A stretch of DNA of 64,000 nt from Sycobia sp. Sy_11. Lineage: Eukaryota; Arthropoda; Insecta; Hymenoptera; Epichrysomallidae. Position numbers and translations under genes: made by a program. Positions within the stretch are counted from its first letter, which is position 1. Each line of letters begins with the position of its first letter. Under the pieces are notes generated by a model that had not been told where the DNA came from, searched no databases, and was given only the letters and a program-made list of their open reading frames with translations. The DNA is taken from positions 1,587,001-1,651,000 of the forward strand of contig JACCIC010000014.1 in NCBI GenBank assembly GCA_018907035.1, in the 5' to 3' direction. Shown piece after piece: positions 52,101 to 63,221 of this stretch.

Positions 52101-54465
52101 TCACAAGCCGCGCAAACATTCGATTGGGGGATTACTTGTACACTAATAATAAATAGCGAAGTAATTACTTAATAAATTAAAAAATAAATTAGTTTATCAT
52201 GAACTATCAAAAAAAAAAAGAAAAAAATTCAACGAATGTCATTTTAATGAACTAATAATTTTTTTGTATTTGTAATTATATAAATACGAATTAGTATCGA
52301 AAAATATTGTTGCATAAATCATTGATCGCCAATGAATGCGTGTATGCGTGTACGTGGAAAAAATAGTAGATTTATTTTGGAACTCTTAAAACTTTTTTTG
52401 TTAAATAAAAAAATAAATGAAACATTGAAACAACGTCAATGATTTTATTAACAGTGACAGTGTTTTAATAATAATCCGTTTTTAAAGTAAGTATACATTA
52501 AGAACGTACGAATAACAGTTCTCTGGATAAGTAAGCCCTTGCTAATTATTCTCATACAAGATATGAAAATAGGATAACGAATTATAATTATAGAAGCAAA
52601 ATTCATATTTCGTTGACCCCTCAGTACGGCTGGGATATCACATAATACGTGTATGCATACGTCGCACCTCATAGCCCGTAATCCATATATATATATTATG
52701 CCGCTCGCCCCACCCGCCCCGCTCGATAGGAGAGAACCTCCGTGTCTCGCATCAACCTTGACCCAGCGATCCGCCCTGGTGTCGTAGGTCTCGATCACGT
52801 TGATCGCCCAGTCGCCGAACCAGCCGCCAATCGCGAAGAGTATCTCGTGCGGCACCCGGGGCCTCGCTATCTCCGGCGTCAGCACCTCGCCGTCCTTCTC
52901 CGTGATCATTTCGAGATCGTAAAGGAACTTGAGGGTCTCGACGATGATCGGCCGGCAGGACTTGTTGCCGGCCACGTACGGATGGTCCTTGACGTGCTGC
53001 AGGAAGTACTGGGTGTCGAGCAGGCCGAGCCTTATGTTCCTGATCAGCTCGACGATGTGGCCCTTGCGCGAGTCCGCGTCGTGATTGATCCAGCGCAGCA
53101 CCAGCTCCCAGCCGGTCTCCTCCTTCTTCACGTTGAGCTCGTCCTCGCCGATCAGGGCGGTGAGCTCGTCGATCGGTAGCTCGAGGATCTCGCTGCTGCT
53201 CACGGCGACCTTTTGGTTTTTGGTTTTTTTTTGTTTCTGTTTTTTTTTTCTCCTTTTCGTCGACGGATATTGAATTCGTGCGTGTGCGCATATGTATGTA
53301 TGTATGTATGTATATATGTGCCATATAAGTCGTCGATATAAGTGTGCATATAGCGTTATATTTTATATACGCGTATAATGATGTATTGTGCGCATTCTTA
53401 TACAGAAATGTCTAACTGTCTGTAACGCTATATATATATATATATACATACATACGGAAATAAAACTGTATATTTTGTGATCGGTACAAGAAGAGAAGAA
53501 AAAGAAAAAATAGTTTGGACAATGTATTGCCATATAGCAGGTATTTTACAAACCTACACTTATAATAATGACTTATTTATTGCTTTTATTTCTTTATAAA
53601 CATTTTGAAGTATATAGTTTTAGTGGAAATATTATCTCCATTTTAAACTAGCGAATTTTAATAAAATCCTACAATGTTCAATTCAATTTGCGACAACAAT
53701 TCGAAAATGCATTTTAAATCGTTTTTATATAAAATAATAAAAAAAAAAGTTAAAAAAAATACTTACACATTTTCAAACTAGCAGATCTAATATCGCTTTT
53801 TGTACCATTTTTGTAAAATAATTTGAGTACTACCATGTAAACGCGAAATTCTTAAACAAAAAAAGTACAATTATGTAAAAAATGCATTTTTGCGTCTAAG
53901 TCAACAAAATATTAATATAAATTGATTGTATACATTTCTGAGTCATTACATTGTTTAGAGAGCATGTTTGGTTACTTTAAATAAATTAAACGTTGATTTT
54001 TTGAGTTGCTTTTAACTGTAATATAATTTTCTGGTTGTATTAAAGCAAAGAATCAGCATTTCTATATAGGATACAAATATTTTTTATTAACTCGAAAGTT
54101 ATACTCGAAAATAATATTAATAATTAGAACCTTTTATTTACATAACAATTAAAAATAATTAAAAACAAAAGATTCTTCATAATACACTAATATATAAAAA
54201 AAGAGTAATTTTTACTTCTGAATATTGAATGAAAATAGATGAGTATTACAAAAAAACTATTTGGAACGATTATTGTTATCGAAATACTAGCCGATACGAT
54301 GCGATATAAATAATTTCTTCACTGTCAAGATATCTAATACGTATAAGTATGATCATTTGTAATTTATCGTTTTATTGAGACTTATATTCACCTTAAAATA
54401 TTGTTGGCGTAAACTAAATTGATAGGATTCTTCTTTTATTTTTGCAAAGTAAATTTATTGTTTGA

Positions 54466-54525
<60 letters not shown>

Positions 54526-57500
54526 ATCTGAATTAAGATCTGGTTAAGTAGGTTCCGTACGTATCGACTGAAGATTTATCAATATTCATTAGGTAATTTC
54601 AATAAAACTTATGCAAAATGTATAAGTATGATAAAAGAAATATTAAATTATTCACTATTTTTTTAAAGTATTATTTATAACATTTATCATATTTACAGTT
54701 TGCTGAGAATATACTGTCTGATGTCTAAACAAGACAACGTCCGGTATGGTCTAGTGGCTAGGATACCTGGCTCTCACCCAGGAGGCTCGGGTTCGATTCC
54801 CGGTACCGGAATTTTTTTTTTAATTTTGTAAAATTGTAGATTAACTGTTTGTCACTTTTTCAGCAAATATGAATACAAAAAGAAAAATTATTCTTATTAT
54901 TAAACAGCCAAATGAGCTTCTGTGCAATATGCGCGGCTTAATTATTATATGTATATATTTTTTTATAGATTATTTATAAAAAAATTATAATTTAGTTTAT
55001 GGTGATTTATCTTTATACATACAGTTAATTAAGAATTAAGAAAATAACTTTTATTTTAATATTTTGCAATTATTTATGCTAAAATTTAATTTAATAATTT
55101 GATTCTAATAAATCATCATATAATGTTAGCAACAAAGATTAAAACTACCCTTTGATTGTGTAATTAGAACTTGCATTAAATAAAGAAATAACAATTTAAT
55201 ATTAACAATAATAAGTGAAAAAATAAATCAATACAGTAATTATTTAAATTACATACATAAAAATATATTTATATATAATAATGAATATCTACGTATCTAT
55301 AATAATAAGTTATTATAATAATTTCATTCGTGATCATTACTAATGACAGCTAATAATAACGATATTAGAAGGGTTACATAACCGATATTTATAATAGTAT
55401 ATATATATATTTTTATGGTCTTGGAAAGTCAGAAATGAGAAATGATTAAGAAAGTCGCTTATTTTGATCATGTTCAGATAATTAATAATAAATAATCCAA
55501 AATTTGTTTATATTATCTGTAATAGAGAATACAAAAAGGAAGTAGATTTGATTCATTTTAAATATCATTATGACTTTTGGAGAAAATTTTTTACAACATT
55601 AATATATACTAACTATTAATAATTTTAATTAATAAATGACAATATATTTTTTATAAATATTTTTCTATTTAACAAATGCTCAGTGATTGGCGCATTTTGC
55701 TGTGACGTCATATCATTTTTGATTGTAGGCTGGAATAGGTATCAATCCCATTCGCAGATTGTGCACAGTGACAGTAGCGCCAGATAGCGCCAACGTATGA
55801 AAGTTTTCGTTCCAATTTCCCATTGAAGAAGTATAAATTACGTCAATTATGTATGCAAATATAAATCTTCAAGATAATTCTATAGAAAGGTATACTTCTA
55901 ATGTTATTAGGATCGAAAACTTAAATTTTTCATTGTAGGCGATGCTTTAATCGACTGCGCACGGTGTTTATACATTTAACTAGATTTAACCAGCATCGAG
56001 GTATCGTGTACCTGCATATACATAGACTAAATGACTATGGGTGGTTGGGTCGAATATCATCTTGGATCTACTTAGCAAATACTGTACACGTTTGTTCATT
56101 TATACAACAATTTTTTATTCATAATTATAATATACACGTGAGATGAAAAAAAAATTTAGTTAATTAAAAAATTAATTAAAATTTGACGCATTTTATGTAG
56201 TAAAACTTCTGTATTAAAAATTATGTGGCAGAAAATATTCTTCCTGTAGATTTTTTACACAATTAATTAAGTTACGTTATGCAAAAACAAGTTAAATTTG
56301 CCATAAATTTCACCAAAATTTCTATACCAACTTTCTTATATATATATATATCTCAAATTACATATCTTCAAAAACTAGAATTGATCTTTTTAGAGGTTAA
56401 GTTACGCGTACTACACATTTATATATTCATAGTTAATGCTCCGTTATTAATATAAAATGTACTGAGATTAAAATATTGCTTGGGATTATTATATATATTA
56501 AACATTAAATATATTATTACATTTAAGTTTTTAACTTTAAAATAAGTAAGTATTAAGCCAGTTTAAAGTATTTACCTTGCATCTTTCTTTTATTTTTAAC
56601 GAACTGAAGAATATTTCTTTAGGCTGTACATTTCTGTTTCTGTTAAATATGAAATATATAACCGATGCAGTTTTCTCACTTGTGATATTATTTTATATTG
56701 TAATCAATTAGTATTTCTCACTCAAATATACCTAAGTTACAAATGTACCTACTTGCTCCTCTCGCAGTCTTACGTTTTCTCTGTTTTTCTTTACGTTTAC
56801 GTTTACAATAAAATCGAATTGATCGAACAAAAGACCCACGAGATGACGTCACATGACAAGATATTGTCTGATAAAGGCGTATTTTAAACACCTACTTAAA
56901 AACTTTAATTTTGGAAATCTCATATCGTGGGGACAATGAAATAATACGAAAACATTATATTATATTTATGCATACGAGAGCTTTATAGCAATCATATTTA
57001 AAAAAACACTTCGTAAACACATTTTTTCTATTGCACATAATAATAAATTATAGATTATTCAATCGGAATATTTAATAACAATTTTTTGTATACTCTAAAT
57101 TAGATAAACTTTAGGTTCTTCAGATCTAGAAATCATAGTATTTTATAATATTTTAATTAAATTTCTTATACCTGTCATTTTTATCCATTTTTATAATAGA
57201 GTTTTCGCACAAGTAATCAAATAACATTGGTGTTAATTCATTAGAAAATATAAAATGTATATTTGTTAAACGGAGTATATGGGAAGCCGAAAAACGAGTT
57301 AATTAACATAAAAACATTAGTGAAGAAATATAAGTTTATTGTATATTTGGAATCAAAATTTTTCTAATTTCTTATAATTGTTAAAATTTTTAAGATATTG
57401 TACTGCTGTACATTATGTAGAAAGTATAAACATTCTATTGAAGTTTCTATATGCACATTATCTAAACATATTCAGAAAGAAGTTTAGAAATAGGAAATTG

Positions 57501-59931
57501 TATAAACTGTTTATCAAAAGAGGGAATTTTTCAAATCATAATACGCGTATCATAATACATGGCATTTTCTGCCTTATTTTTATGCCTGCAATATAAATTT
57601 TCGATTCGTTGCAATGAAAGTTCCGCGAGAAATGAAAGTCACGCGTGCGGAACATTAATAATATATAGATAATAATAAATAATTACATAAAGAATATTAA
57701 TTAAATATACCACTTGAGTAAAAATAACGTTTAACTAAAAAAATTATTATTACTAATATGTAGCTAAGAATTTATTTTAAATGAATAATGTTTCCGTTAG
57801 TTAATTGAACGTTCATTTTTAATAAATATTTGTTTAAATTTTAGATTTGTCTCACAAGAGTAATAAAACAACTCACGATTTCAAGAACGTAATGATTTGA
57901 AAACCTATATTTGATTTGTATTTTAATAATTGTTTTGAGTGAATAAAAAAAATGAATGGAATTTTTTTTAGCCAAAAGCACAAATTACAAACACATTTGT
58001 TTAAAAAAAAATAGAAGGAATTGGCATATTATTTATATTCGAATCTGCATATTTTATATATCAGTTATTATTGAAAACTACTTGTTCCTTATAATAAACT
58101 TTTAAAACAATACATCTTTGCATCGAATAAAAAAAAAAATAACAAAAAAACTGAAAAGAAATGTAGTCTCGGTTTTCTCATCTGTTCAATTCAAATCGTG
58201 CGCAGCGAACGTTCGTTACAAAGCAAATAAAAGTACATACAAAGTTCGTTAACTAATACAGAGATTTGAACTATTTTCACATATGGCATTAAACGTGTGC
58301 GCACCTGCTCGAAATTCCGGAGTATATAACGACGCGACTCCCTCTCGAGGCCCTTGCAGAAGTGCTCCCTGGCGAACATCATGATGCCGATGCAATTTTC
58401 GGCGGTCAGGTTCTGACTGAGGTGCTCGCAGCAGAGCTCGAGCACGCCCGGGATGCTGAGATAGTCAGCGGTCACGAGCAGGTCGCAGACGTTGTCGCGC
58501 CTGACGTCGAGGGTGCGCAGGTAAGCGTACTCGAGGAGGAGATTCATTATTTTGCTGCTGACGTTGGGCAGCAGGAAGTCCGTCTTCTCCTTCGAGTGGA
58601 GGGTCGTCGTGAAGAGGGTCCTGAAAGCGGTCGCGTATGCTTCCATTGTAATGACGCGTCGCATTTTTACTGCTGCGCTCCATATGTATGTAACGCATAC
58701 GCGTATGTAGAGCAGATTTTTCGGGCGCGATGAGAAGTCAAAAAAAAGCCGATCGAGTTTTCTACATATACATTATAATACAGTCTCGAATTCTATAACG
58801 CAATTCATTTAATATTATTTCGCACAATGGTATATTTCAAATGATATGTATTATATCTATTATGAAATGTTTTTCAATTTTTTAAATAAATAATCGTATT
58901 GCCTATGCATCGAGTCGATTTGAACGTAAGTCACGTGGATTACGTCAGTAATGTGTTTCATACACTGCTGATACAAGTCAAAACGTTGTTGTTCTTGATA
59001 GATCCATATGCAGCTTATCAGTGACGTTACCCACGTGACATCGAGTAATATGAGTTTTATTCTACAGACCACAAAAAAAAAGAATCAACAAGTAAATACA
59101 TTGTGTGAGAAAACTATTAAGTAAAGCTTATTTAATTATTATAAAGCATCATATAAAAATAAAATTGTAAAAAAAATCTTCAGTTGCCCATTGATTATAT
59201 AGTTTTTACTTAAAAAAGATATAAAAAAAAGAAGATTTTGTTTCTCGCGGTTTAAAACGTTTATCAATAAAAGTATGCTAAAGTTTCAATCCTTTATGTT
59301 ATTTTATAAAAAGACTTGCAGTTTGAGAAAGCAATTTTTATTCTTATTGTTGAATTTGATTAAACTGGCACACTCTTTATATATTTAATCAGCTTCATAT
59401 GCAAAACATTTTATTTATCGTCATCAACGTCAACTGCTAGTATATAAAATATTTATGTCCATCTCAATTTTCTTTACACTAAAAAAAGTATTTAAGAAAT
59501 ACAAATAAATGTTTGACTCACTGGGGAGGAAGGGGAAGTAAATATTTATTTGAAATAAAATTTTTTTTTAATTAAAATAAAGCATTGATTTAAAATAAGT
59601 AAAGAATTCTTTACTTCAATTGACACAGGGAAACTAAAGATTTATTTGAATCTCTTAAATTTTTTTTTCTCAGTGGAACTGCATTAACATTAACCTATTT
59701 TTTTACATCACCTGATTTATTTGTTTACTCTATTGTGCACCATCCGCGTGCCTAATTTAAATATCACTGATACAGAAATTTATATTTATTTAAGTAGGGA
59801 GTACCTGCGAATTGTGACAGGTCATAATTACGAGTTTCTTTAAGATTCAAATTTGAAACGATTATCGATCAATATTTCGCTCTTACTTTCCTCCCCCTTT
59901 AATATAAAACAATCTCGCGAGCTTAGCTTAC

Positions 59932-59968
<37 letters not shown>

Positions 59969-60336
59969 CACGAACATCCCCAATGCGTGTATACGGCCTA
60001 TGCGCACGTCGTCCTACATCCGCGTAAAGGAACGCACCTGAAATACGAACTGCAGGCGGAGAGGATGGCCCGGTGTATCGGGAACACGCCGCCGTCCTCG
60101 AGCCTCAGCACCGCGTCGCACAGTAAATTGTTCTGCCTGAGATCGTAGAGCGACTGCATCGCCTGAGTGCTCATGCACCGGCCGCTGCTCTGATCGGCGA
60201 GCAGCCGCTTGTTCGCGCTGCTCGGGCAGCACATGCTCCCGTCCATCATCATCTCGTCGATGCCGCCGCAGCTCGCGCTCTCGAGCGCGTCGCGGGGCCG
60301 CATGCCGCCGCTGCCGCTGCCCTCGTCCACGTCCAT
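44048..60336 (-). CDS. KLHL10: Kelch-like protein 10 (Cul3 adaptor)
   Basis: BTB-BACK-kelch adaptor that brings substrates to Cullin-3 ubiquitin ligases; in mammals and Drosophila the orthologue acts in late spermatogenesis. Minus-strand exons: 60336-60038, 58620-58305, 53209-52757, 51548-51379, 49383-49214, 49042-48884, 47888-47684, 44369-44048. The phases join to 697 residues (human 608). The BTB spans about residues 65-170 (LLCDAVLRLEDG, HRAILSACSSYFR, LLLEYAYLRT), BACK follows (ELPIDELTALI, DELNVKKEE), then six kelch repeats (LFAIGGW, GPRAYHG, IYLIGGFNGVDFFNS, IYAMGGFDGY, MRSRRSGV, NVECYDEKTDAW). A Gln-rich tail of about 50 residues has no human counterpart. Exon 4 could also start 9 bases further in. 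The donor AAG|GTTGAT and several A-rich acceptors are weak. The exons are GC-rich within AT-rich introns. Confidence 0.94.
44164..44208. repeat. CAG/CTG triplet tract encoding poly-Gln
   Basis: CTG triplets on the plus strand within the last KLHL10 exon, read as Gln on the coding strand and broken by a few Asn, Pro and His codons. Confidence 0.85.
45534..46790 (+). mobile_element. Full-length but broken mariner, copy B
   Basis: Inverted ends G(T/G)TTGTCAAATATCTC lie at 45534 and, in reverse, at 46790. They are flanked by TA (45532-45533 and 46791-46792), and the element is 1257 bases long. It lies in KLHL10 intron 7, antisense to the gene. The transposase begins MEFTNAKIRAILKF at 45719 and is broken by several frameshifts and stops. 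Blocks still readable include EFIELDRHVASRDI, IKRKRLWSKAGG, LLYVSWDWKGIVHYE and a C-terminal part from 46453 (WEVLSHPP, SDYHLFLSM) that ends at a stop at about 46672-46674. The first catalytic Asp lies at a frameshift (GDWVTKKW). Same family as copy A. Confidence 0.92.
49115..49157. repeat. (ATT)n microsatellite in KLHL10 intron 5
   Basis: About 14 ATT units between exons 5 and 6. Confidence 0.93.
50059..50512. mobile_element. Inverted repeat with Penelope-like loop motif
   Basis: Two arms of about 170 bases (50059-50225 and 50343-50512) are inverted copies of each other. Matching segments include TTTTTATCGGTCTC against its complement, the CCCCCGAAGA region and the ATAAAAATAATAAAAAT tract. 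A third copy of the outer part lies at about 50720-50764. On the minus strand the loop reads CCTTGAAGATGAACC then GGTTCGAAACGTCGG, a motif I associate with Penelope-like elements and their hammerhead-type ribozymes. No coding part remains. Located in KLHL10 intron 4. Confidence 0.55.
51630..51708. repeat. (ATAC)n microsatellite
   Basis: About 19 tetranucleotide units in KLHL10 intron 3, close to exon 4 on the acceptor side. Translates as Met-Tyr-Val-Cys repeats. Confidence 0.95.
54468..54520. repeat. (TA)n microsatellite
   Basis: A TA run of about 52 bases in KLHL10 intron 2, about 220 bases from the tRNA gene. Confidence 0.95.
54740..54811 (+). tRNA. tRNA-Glu (anticodon CTC)
   Basis: A complete 72-base cloverleaf. 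The acceptor stem TCCGGTA pairs with TACCGGA and is followed by discriminator A. The D-arm includes the A-box TGGTCTAGTGGCTAGGA, the anticodon arm is CCTGG-CTCTCAC-CCAGG, and the T-arm includes the B-box GGTTCGATTCC. The sequence closely follows the animal tRNA-Glu(CTC) consensus. A run of ten Ts directly after the gene (54812-54821) serves as the Pol III terminator. The gene has no intron. It sits in the 5.1-kb intron 2 of KLHL10 on the opposite strand, so the two transcription units converge over this site. It looks intact and functional. Confidence 0.97.
54812..54821 (+). terminator. Pol III terminator of tRNA-Glu
   Basis: A T-run immediately after the tRNA discriminator base. Confidence 0.9.
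55650..56860. promoter_or_regulatory. Two CRE-like octamers in KLHL10 intron 2
   Basis: The full palindrome TGACGTCA occurs at 55703-55710 and again at 56844-56851. A duplicated AGCGCCA string lies nearby at about 55,775-55,795. They could bind CREB/CREM/ATF-type factors. There is no further evidence of a promoter. Confidence 0.2.
59935..59965. repeat. Poly(A) run upstream of the gene-facing KLHL10 exon 1 boundary
   Basis: About 32 A residues in intron 1, roughly 75 bases from the end of exon 1. Confidence 0.9.
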
Positions 60337-60405
60337 TGTGTCGACGCTCTTACTTCTATGCCGGCACCGTCCCGCCCGCGGCTCCTGATTGTGTGCAAAT
60401 ATGTG

Positions 60406-60446
<41 letters not shown>

Positions 60447-60760
60447 CGCGCGCGTACGTGTGTGTGTCTATGCTTTGTGCGGCTACCTGAATTCTTGAGA
60501 GACCTTTTAGCACCGTGACCGGCTCCTTTCCTATATACACAAATGCTGATCCGACGCTAAGAGGGCGTCGTTATTTTTCAATGGAGCTCCATGGCTATAA
60601 TATAAATTTGGGATGAATTCTTGAAAATTTGCTGCGAGCTCGAGCGCGAACACCGGCACACGCACACCCGTTGAGATTTTACACGCGAAAGCTCGACTGG
60701 AGGATCATGGCTTGGCTCCAGGCACATCGATCGCGGCCGCAGCGGGATCGAGACTTTTTA
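60337..60760 (-). promoter_or_regulatory. KLHL10 upstream region
   Basis: Moderately GC-rich DNA just upstream of the KLHL10 start codon, interrupted by a TA array (60411-60445). It presumably holds the 5' UTR and promoter. I cannot place a start site. Confidence 0.3.
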
Positions 60761-61923
60761 AATTTTTTTTTTTTTTTTTTTTTTTTTTAACCTTACACTC
60801 CGAGAAACTTTTGATTGAGGTTATAGTGATGCGTTGTTGTGCCGGATTGGATGCTGTTGCTGCTTGAGACGGTGAATTTGGTATACATATAGGTATGTAA
60901 TAATGTGCCCGGGCCCGTGCATACGGCGTTCAAAAAATTTTACTTTAAACGATACAAACAGGTGCAGAGAGAAAGAGAGAGAAAGAGAAAGGGAGAGGGA
61001 AGGAGAGAGTGTGAGTCGTGTGTTTGTGTATACTGTGAGTTGCGTGTGCGCACATGTGTGTATGTGTAGGGGGGGGGGGTGGTTGTTAAAATCGAATTAT
61101 CATCGCCTTTAGCAGTGACATAGATCTTACATGTCCGTCGTTCAGTCAAAGACTGCCATTACGGTCATTCAAACGTGTTCGAAAATTAACTGGAAGTGTT
61201 GGATCACTGCATACAATTATTAATAAACATTATAGGTATATGTATGCCTGTACATATGCGTGAAAGGAAGAAAATTAACATGAAGTATATTGACAGAAAA
61301 ATATATATACTAATTACTTATTTATTGTCTGATTGAAATCTTATACGTTCTATAATAATAGTTTAACACCGCATGATTTAAGAAGGAAATTGACAAAAAT
61401 ATTTAAATCTATCGATTAATATAATTTGAACATGTTAACAATTTTAAAGTACTGAACATTTCAATAAATTAAAAAAAAATTTTTTAAACAAATGAATTTA
61501 TTCTAAAACTTATTATGTCAAAATTGGTATATTATATAAAAATATTAACTAAGAAAAAGAAATGAACAGTAGTAAAGGCTAATCAATCGAATATATAGAA
61601 CTTTGTGATTTAAATTTAATAATATATCTGTTGTTTTTATTCAATTACAATATCATATTTTATAAGACAATGCATGCATTGTAGATTTCTTTTGAATTAA
61701 ATAGTTTCATATTGTTATATCGTACTATTACTAGCCTGATGGTTTATACAATCTTTAATATTTGTACCTATTTTAACAGAAACAAACAGAATTTTTACTA
61801 TACATATATTTTATATTAGCTAATTAAATTCATTTAGTGCAAAATATCCATTTTCATGAAAAACTTGTTAGATATGTTACCTAATCAATTTAGTTAGCAC
61901 TGGACCAGTACATTTTCTATATA

Positions 61924-61928
<5 letters not shown>

Positions 61929-61984
<56 letters not shown>
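61929..61984. repeat. (TA)n microsatellite
   Basis: A TA run of about 55 bases. Confidence 0.95.
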
Positions 61985-61989
<5 letters not shown>

Positions 61990-62499
61990 TTATGCATAGT
62001 ACATTTTCTCTGCATTTGTAGCTTTTATGAATTATTTTTTATTTTTATATCAATTTTATACGTAAATCAATAATGCTCCTAAAATAATTTAAAATTATTT
62101 TAAAAATTATATTTTTGCAATTAATACATTAAAATCAACCATTATTTTTAATTGTATCAGAAACATTTTTTTAGGTTTCGTTAAATTACATCTATATTTA
62201 AAATAAGTTTTACAAACCTGACTCCTGTTCTATGCAAACATAATATTCGAAGTCTGACACAAACTTTTAGTCATTAGGTTGAAACATTACGAAATTTTAT
62301 AAAAATTTTATATAAATGTTATATAACAAATCGAACATTTTGTAGCTATAGTACTATAACGTTTGGAAAAAGTTGGTACTATAATGAATCAAGTGCCGAA
62401 TTTAATTGACTTTATATCTTGCTTAGAATTATTATTCAACGCCAATTCTAAACTAGATTTTCAAATTAAAAATAGGACACTTTTATGTTATTTTCCAAG

Positions 62500-63200
62500 T
62501 ATAGCAGGAAAGAATTCATGTAAAGTTTCTGAAATAATGTTACGAGAGGATTCAGAGAACTTTTTTCACTGGCCATGTTCATGCAAGAATACTTTCAGAA
62601 ATATTTCTGAAAAGATTTTCCAAAAGGAAGCTAGAATTATATTTATAAGGATTCGAAGAAAGCTTTTTAAAAGAATTCCGGGAGGGACTCAAAATTATTA
62701 AATAATTTACAAGAGGATTCTTGAAGGGTTTGTGAAAGAACATTTAGATATTTAACGTTCTTGCTAGAATTCTCTCAGAAATTTATCCGAAATAATAATG
62801 AAACAAAAGGGAACAAAAATTAGTCTTGAGAATATTCAAGAGATTCTTTTTGTATCCTTTTAGAATTAATTTTGCAAGAATTCTGATATTTTTTTCGAAT
62901 ACTTTTCCAGAAGAAAAAAAATTAGATTTTTTAAAAAATTCTTTAAAAAAAGGACATATTCCTGAAAGAACTTTCATATTCATTCAGAATGCATTCGCTG
63001 AAAAGTTTGTGAAAGGATATGAGCATCCTTTTTCCAAGCAAACTTTGAAGGTTCTCAAAAGATTTCATTATCCTTTCAAAAAACTTTCAGTAAAAAGATT
63101 CTGGGAAAATATTAGAAATCTTTCTGGTATAAAAAAGTGAACATGTAAGCCTCTTAGAATCCTTTCACCTAATGATATCTGAAAAATTCTTATATTACAT
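62500..63200. repeat. Degenerate TTCTGAAA-type repeat, second copy
   Basis: About 700 bases with recurring words such as GTTTCTGAAATAAT, AGGATTC, CTTTCAGAA and ATCCTTTCA, of the same character as 23,870-24,690. Open frames in it are not supported as genes. Confidence 0.55.
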
Positions 63201-63221
63201 CAATATTCACTTTATAATCTT

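Larger units (their letters stand above)
60761..63221. other. Intergenic region between KLHL10 and the SLC25 gene
   Basis: No gene seen. It contains a T-run (60764-60788), a purine-rich block (about 60965-61010), a TA array (61929-61984) and a degenerate repeat in its last 700 bases. Confidence 0.55.

Noticed and set aside
52742..53179. Plus-strand frame of 145 residues
   Set aside because: It is the complement of the GC-rich KLHL10 exon 3.
58860..59072. Minus-strand frame of 70 residues in KLHL10 intron 1
   Set aside because: No splice signals that keep the KLHL10 phase, no family match and no place in the KLHL10 alignment.
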